Shown: positions 1 to 6,157 of the stretch, piece by piece
Position numbering within the stretch: the first letter of the stretch is position 1
Layout: every line of letters starts with the position of its first letter
Source of the DNA: Akkermansiaceae bacterium UBA2381
Lineage (GTDB): Bacteria > Verrucomicrobiota > Verrucomicrobiia > Verrucomicrobiales > DEV007
Assembly: GCA_002344215.1 (NCBI GenBank)
Contig: DDSV01000007.1
Span: 1 to 29,176, forward strand
Length of the DNA stretch: 29,176 nt
Direction: 5' to 3'
Translations under genes and position numbers: made by a program
The notes under the pieces: generated by a model
The model's database searches: none
What the model was told of the DNA's origin: nothing
The model's input: only the letters and a program-made list of their open reading frames with translations

Positions 1-86
1 GTTCGATCCGGAACACCCTGACAGTGGCAGAATTTCGGATGGTCTTGGGGTGGAATTTTGTTCTTTACAGGGTGTGTTCATGCGAA

Positions 87-153
87 CTATAATCGCGCCG
101 TGGAGCACGGCGAGAAGCGGAGCTTCTCAGGTCGGGCGACCAAGCGATTATAG
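87..153. repeat. Cloverleaf-forming palindromic element
   Basis: A perfect 10-bp outer stem, CTATAATCGC (87-96) with GCGATTATAG (144-153), encloses three perfect hairpins. These are GCCGTG-GAG-CACGGC (97-111), GAGAAGC-GGA-GCTTCTC (112-128) and GGTC-GGGC-GACC (130-141). Only A129 and A142-A143 are unpaired at the junction. It lacks tRNA T-loop features and the stem sizes are wrong for a tRNA. It could be a dispersed REP-like repeat, a structured RNA, or a protein-binding DNA structure. The fold is read directly from the sequence; function is unknown. Confidence 0.75.
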
Positions 154-260
154 GCCGGAGATGGGAACCCCGGGGTAAAGGACAAAATGCCTTCGGGCGA
201 CGACCACCCGCCCTTCAGCCAGATTTGCCTGCTTCCCCTCGCGAGCTGCGGGGAAGGATA

Positions 261-327
261 AAATCAAGGGGGGCAAAAGTGCATGGACTTCGTCGCACAC
301 AACGTTTGCCCCCGGGAACCTTGATTT
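261..327. repeat. Long nested inverted repeat
   Basis: AAATCAAGG (261-269) pairs with CCTTGATTT (319-327), and GGGGCAAA (270-277) pairs with TTTGCCCC (305-312). A 6-nt bulge lies on the right arm, and a further GTGC...GCAC pair (279-282 and 295-298) sits inside. The result is one 67-nt hairpin. A separate 7-bp hairpin, CTTCCCC/GGGGAAG, lies just upstream. It could be a REP-like element or a structured cassette end. It does not have the AAC...GTT polarity of the attC sites downstream. Confidence 0.6.
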
Positions 328-490
328 CATCGGGGGTGTTGGGACAAAGATGCCGGGAGAGCGGGAGGATTTCACATTCGGGAATCGAGGGCCGATGCCA
401 CCTGGCACTGTAGATCGGGGGATCGAACAATACGTCACGCACAACGCCCTCCATCGCTCGTTGTTCGCTTGCCATCCCTGCGTTCGACCT

Positions 491-551
491 GCTAAACTGA
501 CTTCCAAAGTTCCCCTGGCGAAACGGCCGTGAGCGGACTTCTCCGTTCGGC
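491..551 (+). repeat. Candidate degenerate attC / orphan R' core box
   Basis: GTTCGGC (545-551) is identical to the R' core box of the attC sites further right and sits 10 nt before the first cassette gene. A plausible partner box, GCTAAAC, lies at 491-497. A weak stem pairs AAGTTCC with GGACTT between them, which would give a 61-bp site, similar to the short attC family here. Stem quality is poor, so this may be a decayed attC or the join with an attI-like site rather than a working attC. Confidence 0.35.
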
Positions 552-561
552 TCGTCATTAA

Positions 562-951
562 ATGAACAAGCTAATTCGGCCAATTCTCTTGGGATGCACT
601 ATTTATGTTGTGCTCGCTGCGGTCATAGCGGCACCAAGCTGGTGGCGCTATCTCTCACCCCGTGTTTACAAAACCGCCTCAAGTCCCGACGGGAGTTGGT
701 CAGTCACGGTCCTTCGACAGCGCAAATACGCAAATCCGCTACGGGAGGGGATAGATGTCAGCATTGTTCTCACTGACGCAACCGGTAAAACTTTACTCCG
801 AAAGACAATCGACACGCGTGATTTGTGGCACGACGTCGATGTGGGGTATCGGGATGTCATCTGCAGGAACGACGAGGTTTTGCTTGGTCCGCAGTACTGG
901 GACGGGACGCAGCTAACCTATTTTAAAATGAACAAGCGTGACTTCGAATAA
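562..951 (+). CDS. Cassette gene 1: membrane-anchored hypothetical protein
   Basis: A 129-aa protein of no recognised family. Residues about 7-29 form one hydrophobic membrane anchor, followed by a soluble domain that probably faces the periplasm. The motif SSPDGSWSVTVLR (residues 40-52) looks like a beta-strand start of the kind common in small secreted beta proteins. The ATG is 10 nt after the R' box at 545-551, and the TAA stop (949-951) touches the next attC, a typical one-gene cassette layout. A promoter is not obvious. Function is unknown; the membrane anchor is inference from hydrophobicity. Confidence 0.75.
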   Translation: MNKLIRPILLGCTIYVVLAAVIAAPSWWRYLSPRVYKTASSPDGSWSVTVLRQRKYANPLREGIDVSIVLTDATGKTLLRKTIDTRDLWHDVDVGYRDVICRNDEVLLGPQYWDGTQLTYFKMNKRDFE

Positions 952-1077
952 GCCGAACACGCCGGCGATGGCAAGCCCGATCCCGTTGTGAGTTGATTGA
1001 CTTCCCTGACTCGAACCCTTACTCTCCCATCGTGTTCGCGCTCCCGGATCGGACTCGCCATGCCTCAAACGTTCGGG
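952..1077 (+). repeat. attC site 1 (long family A)
   Basis: The R'' box GCCGAAC (952-958) is complementary to the R' box GTTCGGG (1071-1077) through CCGAAC/GTTCGG. Inside, GGCGATGGCAAGCCCGATCC pairs with GGATCGGACTCGCCATGCC with a few bulges, forming the long imperfect hairpin expected of an attC. Length is 126 bp. It closely resembles the site at 3490-3615. The conserved AAC/GTT triplets fit the RYYYAAC...GTTRRRY consensus, except that the fourth position is G/C. Confidence 0.82.
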
Positions 1078-1084
1078 AAAGAGA

Positions 1085-1864
1085 ATGAACCGCCTCATCC
1101 ATACGCTCACGATATCTGCGGTGGCGACTTTCGCAGTATCTGCGAGAGCACAGGAGGAACTGCTGAATGATCCATTCTCGCCGGATGCACCTGCAGTAGA
1201 AGCCCCATCAAATCCAGATCAATTGGAGCCCATTCCCGCCTACGATCCTGATGGGTATGACCAGGCGGTTTATCGCTCACTACTAGGAGCCGAGGACGCT
1301 GACGCCTGGATGATTGGCAAGCCGAGTTTTTCTCCAGAATATGCGGTGATTCTGCGTCACTTCAACATTACCGATGACCCATTTGATCGGAAGATGGAAT
1401 CGCAACGGTGGGTGCTGGAATATGTCGAAGCCAAGAAGCAAATTTGGCGGTGGAAGGATCTCGAGGGAGGGCGGATGGAGCTAGACATTGAGGTCACAAG
1501 GGATCTGAACGAGAAGAGTGTCGAGGTAGCTCCGGAATTTGCCGCAGCGATACTTAGCGCCTGGGAGTCAGTGCTTAGGAAGACACGGTATCCCGAGGTT
1601 GATTACCGGGGATTGGATGGTGCCACATACCAATTTTACTCCCGCTACGGATTGTTCGGAGAGATTTGGACGCCTTCCACCGGACTCCCACGGATGATAA
1701 CAGACTTGGGTCACGAGCTTTGCGCGGTTGCCAAGGCCGACGAAAAGGATCGGAAGAAGCACACTGAAAAGAGCCTTAAGTTGGCGAGCGCAATCCGAAC
1801 CGCCACAAAGAAGCCCGAACAAAACGCGGCTGGACAACCCGCTACTCGCCCCTTGTCGGAATGA
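1085..1864 (+). CDS. Cassette gene 2: secreted hypothetical protein
   Basis: A 259-aa protein with a clear signal peptide: MNR, a hydrophobic stretch to about residue 18, then ARA before QEELL (cleavage near residue 22). An acidic, proline-rich segment follows, then a mixed domain of unknown family. The ATG is 7 nt after an R' box, with purine-rich AAAGAGA between. The last 17 or so codons lie inside attC 2, so the tail NAAGQPATRPLSE is encoded by the recombination site. Nearly the same tail ends cassette gene 8. I do not recognise the family. Confidence 0.75.
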   Translation: MNRLIHTLTISAVATFAVSARAQEELLNDPFSPDAPAVEAPSNPDQLEPIPAYDPDGYDQAVYRSLLGAEDADAWMIGKPSFSPEYAVILRHFNITDDPFDRKMESQRWVLEYVEAKKQIWRWKDLEGGRMELDIEVTRDLNEKSVEVAPEFAAAILSAWESVLRKTRYPEVDYRGLDGATYQFYSRYGLFGEIWTPSTGLPRMITDLGHELCAVAKADEKDRKKHTEKSLKLASAIRTATKKPEQNAAGQPATRPLSE

Positions 1865-1939
1865 CCCTTCTGACTACAACCCTAAACCCCGTTGCGGCGT
1901 GGCGCTCCCGGTAGCGGGTGCCAGCGCTCCACGTTAGGG
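1814..1939 (+). repeat. attC site 2 (long family B), overlaps gene end
   Basis: R'' box CCCGAAC (1814-1820) and R' box GTTAGGG (1933-1939). The stem pairs GCTGGACAACCCGCTAC with GTAGCGGGTGCCAGC, bulging at ACAA. Length is 126 bp. Its first 51 bases are coding sequence of cassette gene 2. It is closely related to the site at 5017-5143. The outer boxes pair imperfectly, but the AAC/GTT triplets are kept. Confidence 0.8.
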
Positions 1940-1946
1940 CAAAAGA

Positions 1947-2441
1947 ATGAGAAAAGTCCTCCAAGCCGTGATGCTACTTTCGGCATTCCTCTTTGGCTGC
2001 CGGAAGAGCCCGAAAGAAAATTCGCAGTCCATCAAGGTCGAGCCCGAAAAGCTTGTTCCGGGTCCCATCGTTCACGAAGAATTGACCGAAATACAAAAAT
2101 CTCGAATTACGGCGGTTCAAAAGGCCTTCTCGGAGGTCGATCCAACTCCACTTGGAAAATGGATGGAGGATTTTCAGCGTGATAGGGACCCAGATCGGGA
2201 GATTGAGATCTGGGAAGCCATGGCAGAACCTTTCACTGCATTCACATCGCAATCTGGAATCACGCTTGATATGAAGAAGGAGGCATTTAGCCTCCTTCTA
2301 TCGAGGTCCGGATCACCTTCGACCGAAACTCTCAAGAGTTTTGACCTAACCGCGCTTTCGCCACAGCAGGCCCAAGATCTACTTGATGGTTTCATGCTTG
2401 ATCCAAAACCAATTACCGTAACACCAAAAGGCCCTAACTAG
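1947..2441 (+). CDS. Cassette gene 3: lipoprotein
   Basis: A 164-aa predicted lipoprotein. The basic start MRK is followed by a hydrophobic run ending in the lipobox LFGC, with Cys18 as the lipidation site. The rest is hydrophilic and probably helical, of no family I know. The ATG is 7 nt after the R' box GTTAGGG, whose AGGG sits at ribosome-binding distance and may serve as the Shine-Dalgarno sequence. The stop TAG (2439-2441) directly follows the R'' AAC of the next attC, so the cassette has no spare sequence. Confidence 0.78.
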   Translation: MRKVLQAVMLLSAFLFGCRKSPKENSQSIKVEPEKLVPGPIVHEELTEIQKSRITAVQKAFSEVDPTPLGKWMEDFQRDRDPDREIEIWEAMAEPFTAFTSQSGITLDMKKEAFSLLLSRSGSPSTETLKSFDLTALSPQQAQDLLDGFMLDPKPITVTPKGPN

Positions 2442-2491
2442 GCGGCGCATCGAACGGGCTAACGCCCGTCCGATGGCCTTCGACGTTCGGC
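2432..2491 (+). repeat. attC site 3 (short family D)
   Basis: R'' box CCCTAAC (2432-2438) matches the RYYYAAC consensus apart from its first base. R' box is GTTCGGC (2485-2491). Between them, GCATCGAACGGGC pairs with GCCCGTCCGATGGC around a TAA loop. Length is 60 bp, the classic short attC type. It overlaps the stop codon of cassette gene 3. Confidence 0.82.
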
Positions 2492-2550
2492 ATGAAACGA
2501 AAAACACTCAGCGATTGCGCCAACTGGAATGAAAAATAGAACATGTTGTT

Positions 2551-2814
2551 ATGAGAAATTCCGCACTAAGACTCATCAAACTACAGACGATTTATATATT
2601 ATTGTTACTTATTATACTAATATGGGCTGAGGTGGCGAATCGCTCGATGTTGAAATTCTATTACTTGGCGCTAAGGAGCGGGGAAGAATTTGACGGTGCC
2701 TCACCTTGGCTACCTCCTCCAGTTTCCTTGAGTATGGGTCTAATCTGTGCTCTGGTCTTTAATATCATATCCTTATGGCGGATACATAAATCTGAACTTC
2801 CCCCGAAACGGTAG
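2551..2814 (+). CDS. Cassette gene 4: small two-pass membrane protein
   Basis: An 87-aa protein with two hydrophobic segments, about residues 10-28 and 58-76, separated by a short loop rich in S, G and P. The C-terminal tail is basic (KSELPPKR). The first 100 bases are much more AT-rich than neighbouring cassettes, which suggests a different donor. The start lies 59 nt after the R' box, the longest gap in the array. There is no recognised family and function is unknown. Confidence 0.65.
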   Translation: MRNSALRLIKLQTIYILLLLIILIWAEVANRSMLKFYYLALRSGEEFDGASPWLPPPVSLSMGLICALVFNIISLWRIHKSELPPKR

Positions 2815-2888
2815 ACAAGCTGAAGGCGCCAGGCCCCGCATCTTGAGGGCTACGGCTCCTTTAGAACCCCGCCCTAATGTCGTTCGGC
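2803..2888 (+). repeat. attC site 4, degenerate
   Basis: The R' box GTTCGGC (2882-2888) is intact and starts the next cassette. The 5' box is unclear: CCGAAAC (2803-2809), at the gene end, is the best candidate and carries an extra A. Internal pairing is weak; AGGCG near 2824 with CGCCCT near 2870 is the clearest. Its position between two genes and the intact R' support an attC, but the hairpin is poor. Confidence 0.45.
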
Positions 2889-2898
2889 TTGAAATGAG

Positions 2899-3489
2899 AT
2901 GATCCTGAAACCAATACGCCATTGGATCGTCGGTGCGGCAAGGAAGGTTACAATTCGAGGGTGGACATCAATGACTGTCCAACAAATCCACTCAGTATCC
3001 CTTGTAGATGTTCGCAAGAAGAGTGATGATTTTCGACACACAATTGTCGCGGCCCTCTATCTTTTGGCGTCCACGGATAGCCGAAGGTTTAAGCGTGTAA
3101 TCGATAGTTTTGATTGGATCGTAAACCAGGCCCTCTCGACCGGGGGCGCTGAATACCAGCACTGGGCTCGTGCGTGCGTCATAAATTTCGAAGAGGATTG
3201 GCCTGGAAGAGATATTGGATTCACAGTTGCTTGGCATGCAGCGGTACTCATTCATGAGGCAACTCATGCCCATCTGAGCAACCGCGGGATCAGCTACGAT
3301 GACTCGAACTGCGCACGGATCGAGCGTCTATGCGTGAATGAGCAGAATCGATGGGCATCAAGATTGGAGGATAAAGAACTAGGACGGAGGCTCTATCAAG
3401 AGTTCGACCCAGATGATTGGAATTTTAGTTGGAATGCTTCGAGGTTTACCCATCTCAAGTCGAAAATTAAAAACGCACTCGCGGACTAA
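2899..3489 (+). CDS. Cassette gene 5: HExxH putative zinc metalloprotease
   Basis: A 196-aa protein with no clear signal peptide. The HEATH motif at residues 119-123 (within AAVLIHEATHAHL) is a textbook HExxH zinc site. Glu142 and Glu148, in IERLCVNEQ, are candidates for a gluzincin-type third ligand. The region before it looks helical. This resembles stand-alone metallopeptidase-like proteins found on mobile DNA; the substrate is unknown. The ATG is 10 nt after the R' box and the TAA stop abuts attC 5. The motif is seen directly; protease activity is inferred. It is the only cassette product here that is not exported or membrane-bound. Confidence 0.72.
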   Translation: MILKPIRHWIVGAARKVTIRGWTSMTVQQIHSVSLVDVRKKSDDFRHTIVAALYLLASTDSRRFKRVIDSFDWIVNQALSTGGAEYQHWARACVINFEEDWPGRDIGFTVAWHAAVLIHEATHAHLSNRGISYDDSNCARIERLCVNEQNRWASRLEDKELGRRLYQEFDPDDWNFSWNASRFTHLKSKIKNALAD

Positions 3490-3615
3490 GCCGAACAAAC
3501 CGGCGATGGACAAGCCCGATCCCGTTCTGAGTTGATTGACTTCGCTGATTCAAATCCTTATCCTCCCATCGAGGTCGCGCTCCCGGATCGGGCTCGCCAT
3601 GCCTCGACGTTGGTG
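3490..3615 (+). repeat. attC site 5 (long family A)
   Basis: R'' box GCCGAAC (3490-3496) and R' box GTTGGTG (3609-3615). The stem pairs GGCGATGGACAAGCCCGATCC with GGATCGGGCTCGCCATGCC. Length is 126 bp. The loop and stem are nearly the same as attC 1, but the R' box differs after GTT, as expected because R' belongs to the next cassette after recombination. Confidence 0.82.
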
Positions 3616-3621
3616 CAGAAA

Positions 3622-4173
3622 ATGAAAGCGCTTTTCCTGATTGTTGCGATCTACATTTGCTCGTTGTCGTTGATTCGTGCTGACGAAAACTTGGTCGCGC
3701 TGGAATACGCTGAGATTAGCGGTGACGTGACCCGTGGATGGTTTGCTTCAACAGAGGCAATTCGAGAGGCTTCTGATTCGACCCCGACCTTCCAAGAGGT
3801 CCTCGGACGCGCTACGAAATATCTCGACGAGGAAGTTAAGCAGTTACAGTCCGGACCTCTCGGTGAATCGCTGAGAGATGTCGCTTCCTGGTCGTTTACA
3901 CGAGCGCGCGTCATTCCAGTCGACTTGAATCGGACTCGACGAACACCCAGCGAATGGAAGTCAGGGAGCTCCGCAGGCTTCTTCTATCTTTTGGCGTTCT
4001 GGGCGCTAGATGAGGAAGGCAGTTCAATCGAGCTCAAGGAGATCGGAATTCTTTCTGATCTTTCGATCATAGAGCTGACGGAACTTCACTCCACAGATGC
4101 GGAGAAGGAGTGGGAGGGACACATGAAGGCTGAAATCGACGGGCACCAACAAGACGAGGCACTCAAGCCCTGA
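3622..4173 (+). CDS. Cassette gene 6: secreted hypothetical protein
   Basis: A 183-aa protein starting at the ATG at 3622, 6 nt after the R' box. An upstream in-frame ATG at 3532 lies inside attC 5 and is rejected. The first 21 residues (MKALFLIVAIYICSLSLIRA) form a signal peptide with cleavage after IRA. The mature part is acidic and mixed alpha/beta, of unknown family. The 3' end (ALKP and stop) lies inside attC 6. Its C-terminal codons resemble those of cassette gene 10, which ends in a related site. Confidence 0.75.
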   Translation: MKALFLIVAIYICSLSLIRADENLVALEYAEISGDVTRGWFASTEAIREASDSTPTFQEVLGRATKYLDEEVKQLQSGPLGESLRDVASWSFTRARVIPVDLNRTRRTPSEWKSGSSAGFFYLLAFWALDEEGSSIELKEIGILSDLSIIELTELHSTDAEKEWEGHMKAEIDGHQQDEALKP

Positions 4174-4266
4174 CCGCTCCGAGTCGAAATGACTTTTCCA
4201 ATTCGCCAGATTCTTCCAAGATCAACCCGCGCTCTCCGCCAGGGCTGAGTTCTCTTTACGTTAGGC
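4144..4266 (+). repeat. attC site 6 (long family C), overlaps gene end
   Basis: R'' box CACCAAC (4144-4150) and R' box GTTAGGC (4260-4266), the latter close to the classical consensus. The stem pairs CACTCAAGCCCTG with CAGGGCTGAG. Length is 123 bp. It aligns along most of its length with the site at 6128-6251. The last 30 coding bases of cassette gene 6 lie inside it. Confidence 0.75.
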
Positions 4267-4275
4267 CCCACTTAC

Positions 4276-4641
4276 ATGCGCATACTCAAATCGCTAGTTT
4301 CAGCAGTCATCATCCTCACGATTGTGGGTTGCACTAAGTCAGACCCGACGAGTGAGGCCCCGAAGACGCCACCCCAGCCGAAAACTCAGCTTCTCAAAGA
4401 TGCGCTTGCTGTGATTACCAAAACGACCAACGGCACGGTCGCGCTCGACCAGTTGCCTGAGTCTATTCGCGCATTCAACCCGAAGCGCGTTGTCGTCACG
4501 TATGATGTCCTTGTGGTTTACACTGAAGAGAAGAAGGGGAAGATTCTCAACCCAGAAGGCGGCCGTTCTTGTCCTGCCATAAACATGTTCATGATTTCGC
4601 CAGAAAATGAGCCCGGAATATTCAGTTTTAACGAATTCTGA
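4276..4641 (+). CDS. Cassette gene 7: lipoprotein
   Basis: A 121-aa predicted lipoprotein with lipobox IVGC (Cys19) and then a proline/threonine-rich linker (TSEAPKTPPQPKTQ). The C-terminal domain has alternating hydrophobic stretches (KRVVVTYDVLVVYTEE) typical of a small beta-sheet fold. The family is unknown. It starts 9 nt after an R' box and stops 3 nt before the next attC. Cell-envelope location is inferred from the lipobox. Confidence 0.76.
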   Translation: MRILKSLVSAVIILTIVGCTKSDPTSEAPKTPPQPKTQLLKDALAVITKTTNGTVALDQLPESIRAFNPKRVVVTYDVLVVYTEEKKGKILNPEGGRSCPAINMFMISPENEPGIFSFNEF

Positions 4642-4644
4642 CCG

Positions 4645-4701
4645 GCCTAACACTGGTCGGCTGGCAACGGCTTCGCCGTCGCCAGCGACCTGACGTTCGG
4701 C
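4645..4701 (+). repeat. attC site 7 (short family D)
   Basis: R'' box GCCTAAC (4645-4651) fits RYYYAAC exactly. R' box is GTTCGGC (4695-4701). The stem GTCGGCTGGCAACGGC pairs with GCCGTCGCCAGCGAC around a TTC loop with one bulge. Length is 57 bp. The core is almost the same as in attC 9. This is among the best-formed sites in the array. Confidence 0.88.
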
Positions 4702-4710
4702 AAAAATGAA

Positions 4711-5067
4711 ATGAAAGCCCTCCTAAGTGCTGTCATTTGGATCGACCTCCTCGCCTGCTGCTGGATTATTTTCCAGTTTCCAATCATAAAGACGACAACG
4801 TCTAACGCACTGGCAGCGATCGAGGATAAATTCATTAGGCCGGAATTATCAGACGAGGAACGAGGACATTTGGAATCTTTGAAGCAACGAATTGAAGCGA
4901 ACCAAACTGCCGTGATGGATTGCCTGACAAGTGCGAGAGTTGGGGCAATCTCAATCGGCGGTATCTTACTCATTCAGAACCTCGCTCTTATGGCGATGCT
5001 ACGGACGCTCAAACGTGCCGAACCGAACTCGGCTGGACAATCCGCTACCGGACCCTTGTCGAAATGA
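4711..5067 (+). CDS. Cassette gene 8: two-pass membrane protein
   Basis: A 118-aa protein with membrane segments at about residues 5-24 and 76-98. The acidic helical stretch between (about 38-72) may form a coiled coil. The tail (AEPNSAGQSATGPLSK) is encoded by attC 8 and closely parallels the tail of cassette gene 2. A tiny ATG-AAA-TGA frame at 4706-4714 overlaps this start by four bases, probably by chance. The start is 9 nt after the R' box. No family is recognised. Confidence 0.72.
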   Translation: MKALLSAVIWIDLLACCWIIFQFPIIKTTTSNALAAIEDKFIRPELSDEERGHLESLKQRIEANQTAVMDCLTSARVGAISIGGILLIQNLALMAMLRTLKRAEPNSAGQSATGPLSK

Positions 5068-5143
5068 TCCCTGTGCCAAAAACCCTTAACCCCGTTGCGG
5101 AGTGGTGCTCCCGGTAGCGGGTGCCACACTTCAAACGTTGCCT
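5017..5143 (+). repeat. attC site 8 (long family B), overlaps gene end
   Basis: R'' box GCCGAAC (5017-5023) and R' box GTTGCCT (5137-5143). The stem pairs GGCTGGACAATCCGCTACCGG with CCGGTAGCGGGTGCC, bulged on the left arm. Length is 127 bp. It aligns closely with attC 2, including the 7-nt spacer after AAC. The last 51 coding bases of cassette gene 8 lie within it. Confidence 0.78.
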
Positions 5144-5163
5144 ATGAAGATTTTACGTTAATA

Positions 5164-5601
5164 ATGAAAAGGATAATCTCGTCCCTTCTGCCACTAATTT
5201 TTGCCGGATGCACTCCTCAGCACAAGGAGATCGTGTTACTTGAGGGGGAATTTGAAAAGATCGTCGTGACTACCGTGGTCGAGTTGCGTCAACTTGCCGA
5301 AAGACATGGGAAAAATAATCCTGAATTTCTAAGAAATTTTCAGCTCGATTCTCTTCAGATGCTTCAGTTTTACAAAGCCGAGGCTCTTGATGACGGGGCG
5401 TTTTTAGAATCACCGGAATCTCAAGATGTGGAACACCTTTATATCCCTGTCGACTCCAGTTTTGGAAGGCTGATCAACGAATTTCTTCCCGAGAATGAAA
5501 GGCGATATTGTATTCACGATGAGTTAATAAAATTAGATATGCTGGAATCAATTCTGTTAAAATATTTTCACGCGATGCCCCAATTAAAGACGGCGATGTA
5601 A
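5164..5601 (+). CDS. Cassette gene 9: lipoprotein
   Basis: A 145-aa predicted lipoprotein: MKRIISSLLPLIFAGC with Cys16 as lipidation site. The ATG at 5164 is preferred to an upstream in-frame start at 5095, which lies inside attC 8 and would bury the lipobox. The mature part is acidic and helical. Codon use is clearly more AT-rich than in neighbours (AAA, AAT and TTA common), so it probably came from another donor. No family is recognised. The start is 20 nt after the R' box. Confidence 0.74.
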   Translation: MKRIISSLLPLIFAGCTPQHKEIVLLEGEFEKIVVTTVVELRQLAERHGKNNPEFLRNFQLDSLQMLQFYKAEALDDGAFLESPESQDVEHLYIPVDSSFGRLINEFLPENERRYCIHDELIKLDMLESILLKYFHAMPQLKTAM

Positions 5602-5654
5602 CGCACAAAAAGAATGACCCGTCTTAGCTTTCAAATGCAAAAACAGAACGAAAT

Positions 5655-5711
5655 TCCGAACAGTGGTCGGCAGGCAACGGCTTCGCCGTCGCCTGCGACC
5701 TGACGTTCGGC
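5655..5711 (+). repeat. attC site 9 (short family D)
   Basis: R'' box TCCGAAC (5655-5661) and R' box GTTCGGC (5705-5711) pair over CCGAAC/GTTCGG. The stem GTCGGCAGGCAACGGC pairs with GCCGTCGCCTGCGAC. Length is 57 bp. Two compensating changes against attC 7 (CTGG/CCAG to CAGG/CCTG) keep the stem paired, which suggests that the folded structure is selected. Confidence 0.88.
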
Positions 5712-5719
5712 TCAAAACT

Positions 5720-6157
5720 ATGCGTATCTCCCTTGTAATTATTTTCGTGGTAATGTCGTCATGCTCAAGGAAAGCTGATCAGGTTCCTGCGTCAGATGAG
5801 TCTACGCGGCTCGATGCAATCGTAGGGACATGGAGATCGAATTCCGTGAAGTATAAGAGATCGAATTCCGTGAACTATACGAGACGGGAGAAATACATCG
5901 TGATAACTTTTACAGGTGACGGGCGTATCGTTGATTACTCGGTCATGATCTTCGATCCACTTTCAGGTAAGACTTCAGGGACGAGTCCAAGTGAGGGCAC
6001 CTACCGAATTAGTGAAGACGAAATTCATTGGGTGATCGACGGACGCAAAGCACGGATCCCCTATAGTATTGAGGGCGCGACTATGCGCGCAACCTTTGGA
6101 CAGGAAGACTTCACTTTTAAGAAGCAAGCCGAACAAGCCGAGCCTCTCAAGCCCTGA
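5720..6157 (+). CDS. Cassette gene 10: lipocalin-like lipoprotein
   Basis: A 145-aa predicted lipoprotein (MRISLVIIFVVMSSC, Cys15). The mature part begins LDAIVGTWRSN, followed by repeated beta strands and GDGRIVDY, a pattern of small lipocalin-like domains in which a GTW motif opens the barrel. The fold is inference. An 8-residue tandem duplication (RSNSVKYK then RSNSVNYT) comes from a 24-bp direct repeat at about 5834-5881. The start at 5720 is chosen 8 nt after the R' box; the upstream in-frame start at 5663 is inside attC 9. The tail AEPLKP is encoded in attC 10. Confidence 0.75.
   Translation: MRISLVIIFVVMSSCSRKADQVPASDESTRLDAIVGTWRSNSVKYKRSNSVNYTRREKYIVITFTGDGRIVDYSVMIFDPLSGKTSGTSPSEGTYRISEDEIHWVIDGRKARIPYSIEGATMRATFGQEDFTFKKQAEQAEPLKP

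Larger units (their letters stand above)
1..544. other. Left flank of cassette array, no convincing gene
   Basis: I see no protein here that I believe. The longest open frame (148-558, minus) has shadow-like composition, matches no family I know, and does not resemble an integron integrase. The stretch is instead full of inverted repeats: ACACCCTG (13-20) with CAGGGTGT (68-75), the cloverleaf at 87-153, CTTCCCC with GGGGAAG at about 231-256, and a long nested palindrome at 261-327. It could be an ORF-less cassette, an attI-like flank, or chromosomal DNA upstream of the array. Confidence 0.5.

Noticed and set aside
1..86. GTTCG at 1-5 with CGAAC at 82-86 as an attC site
   Set aside because: The polarity is reversed: attC needs AAC at the left and GTT at the right. 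It is also palindromic, so neither strand fits.
148..558. A 136-aa minus-strand open frame before the array, considered as a decayed integron integrase
   Set aside because: It has no Arg, His-x-x-Arg or Tyr motif, its composition is like shadow frames, and its end overlaps the R' box of the first cassette.
4706..4714. ATG-AAA-TGA minicistron overlapping the start of cassette gene 8
   Set aside because: A two-codon frame next to an ATG is easily made by chance, and no other cassette has one.
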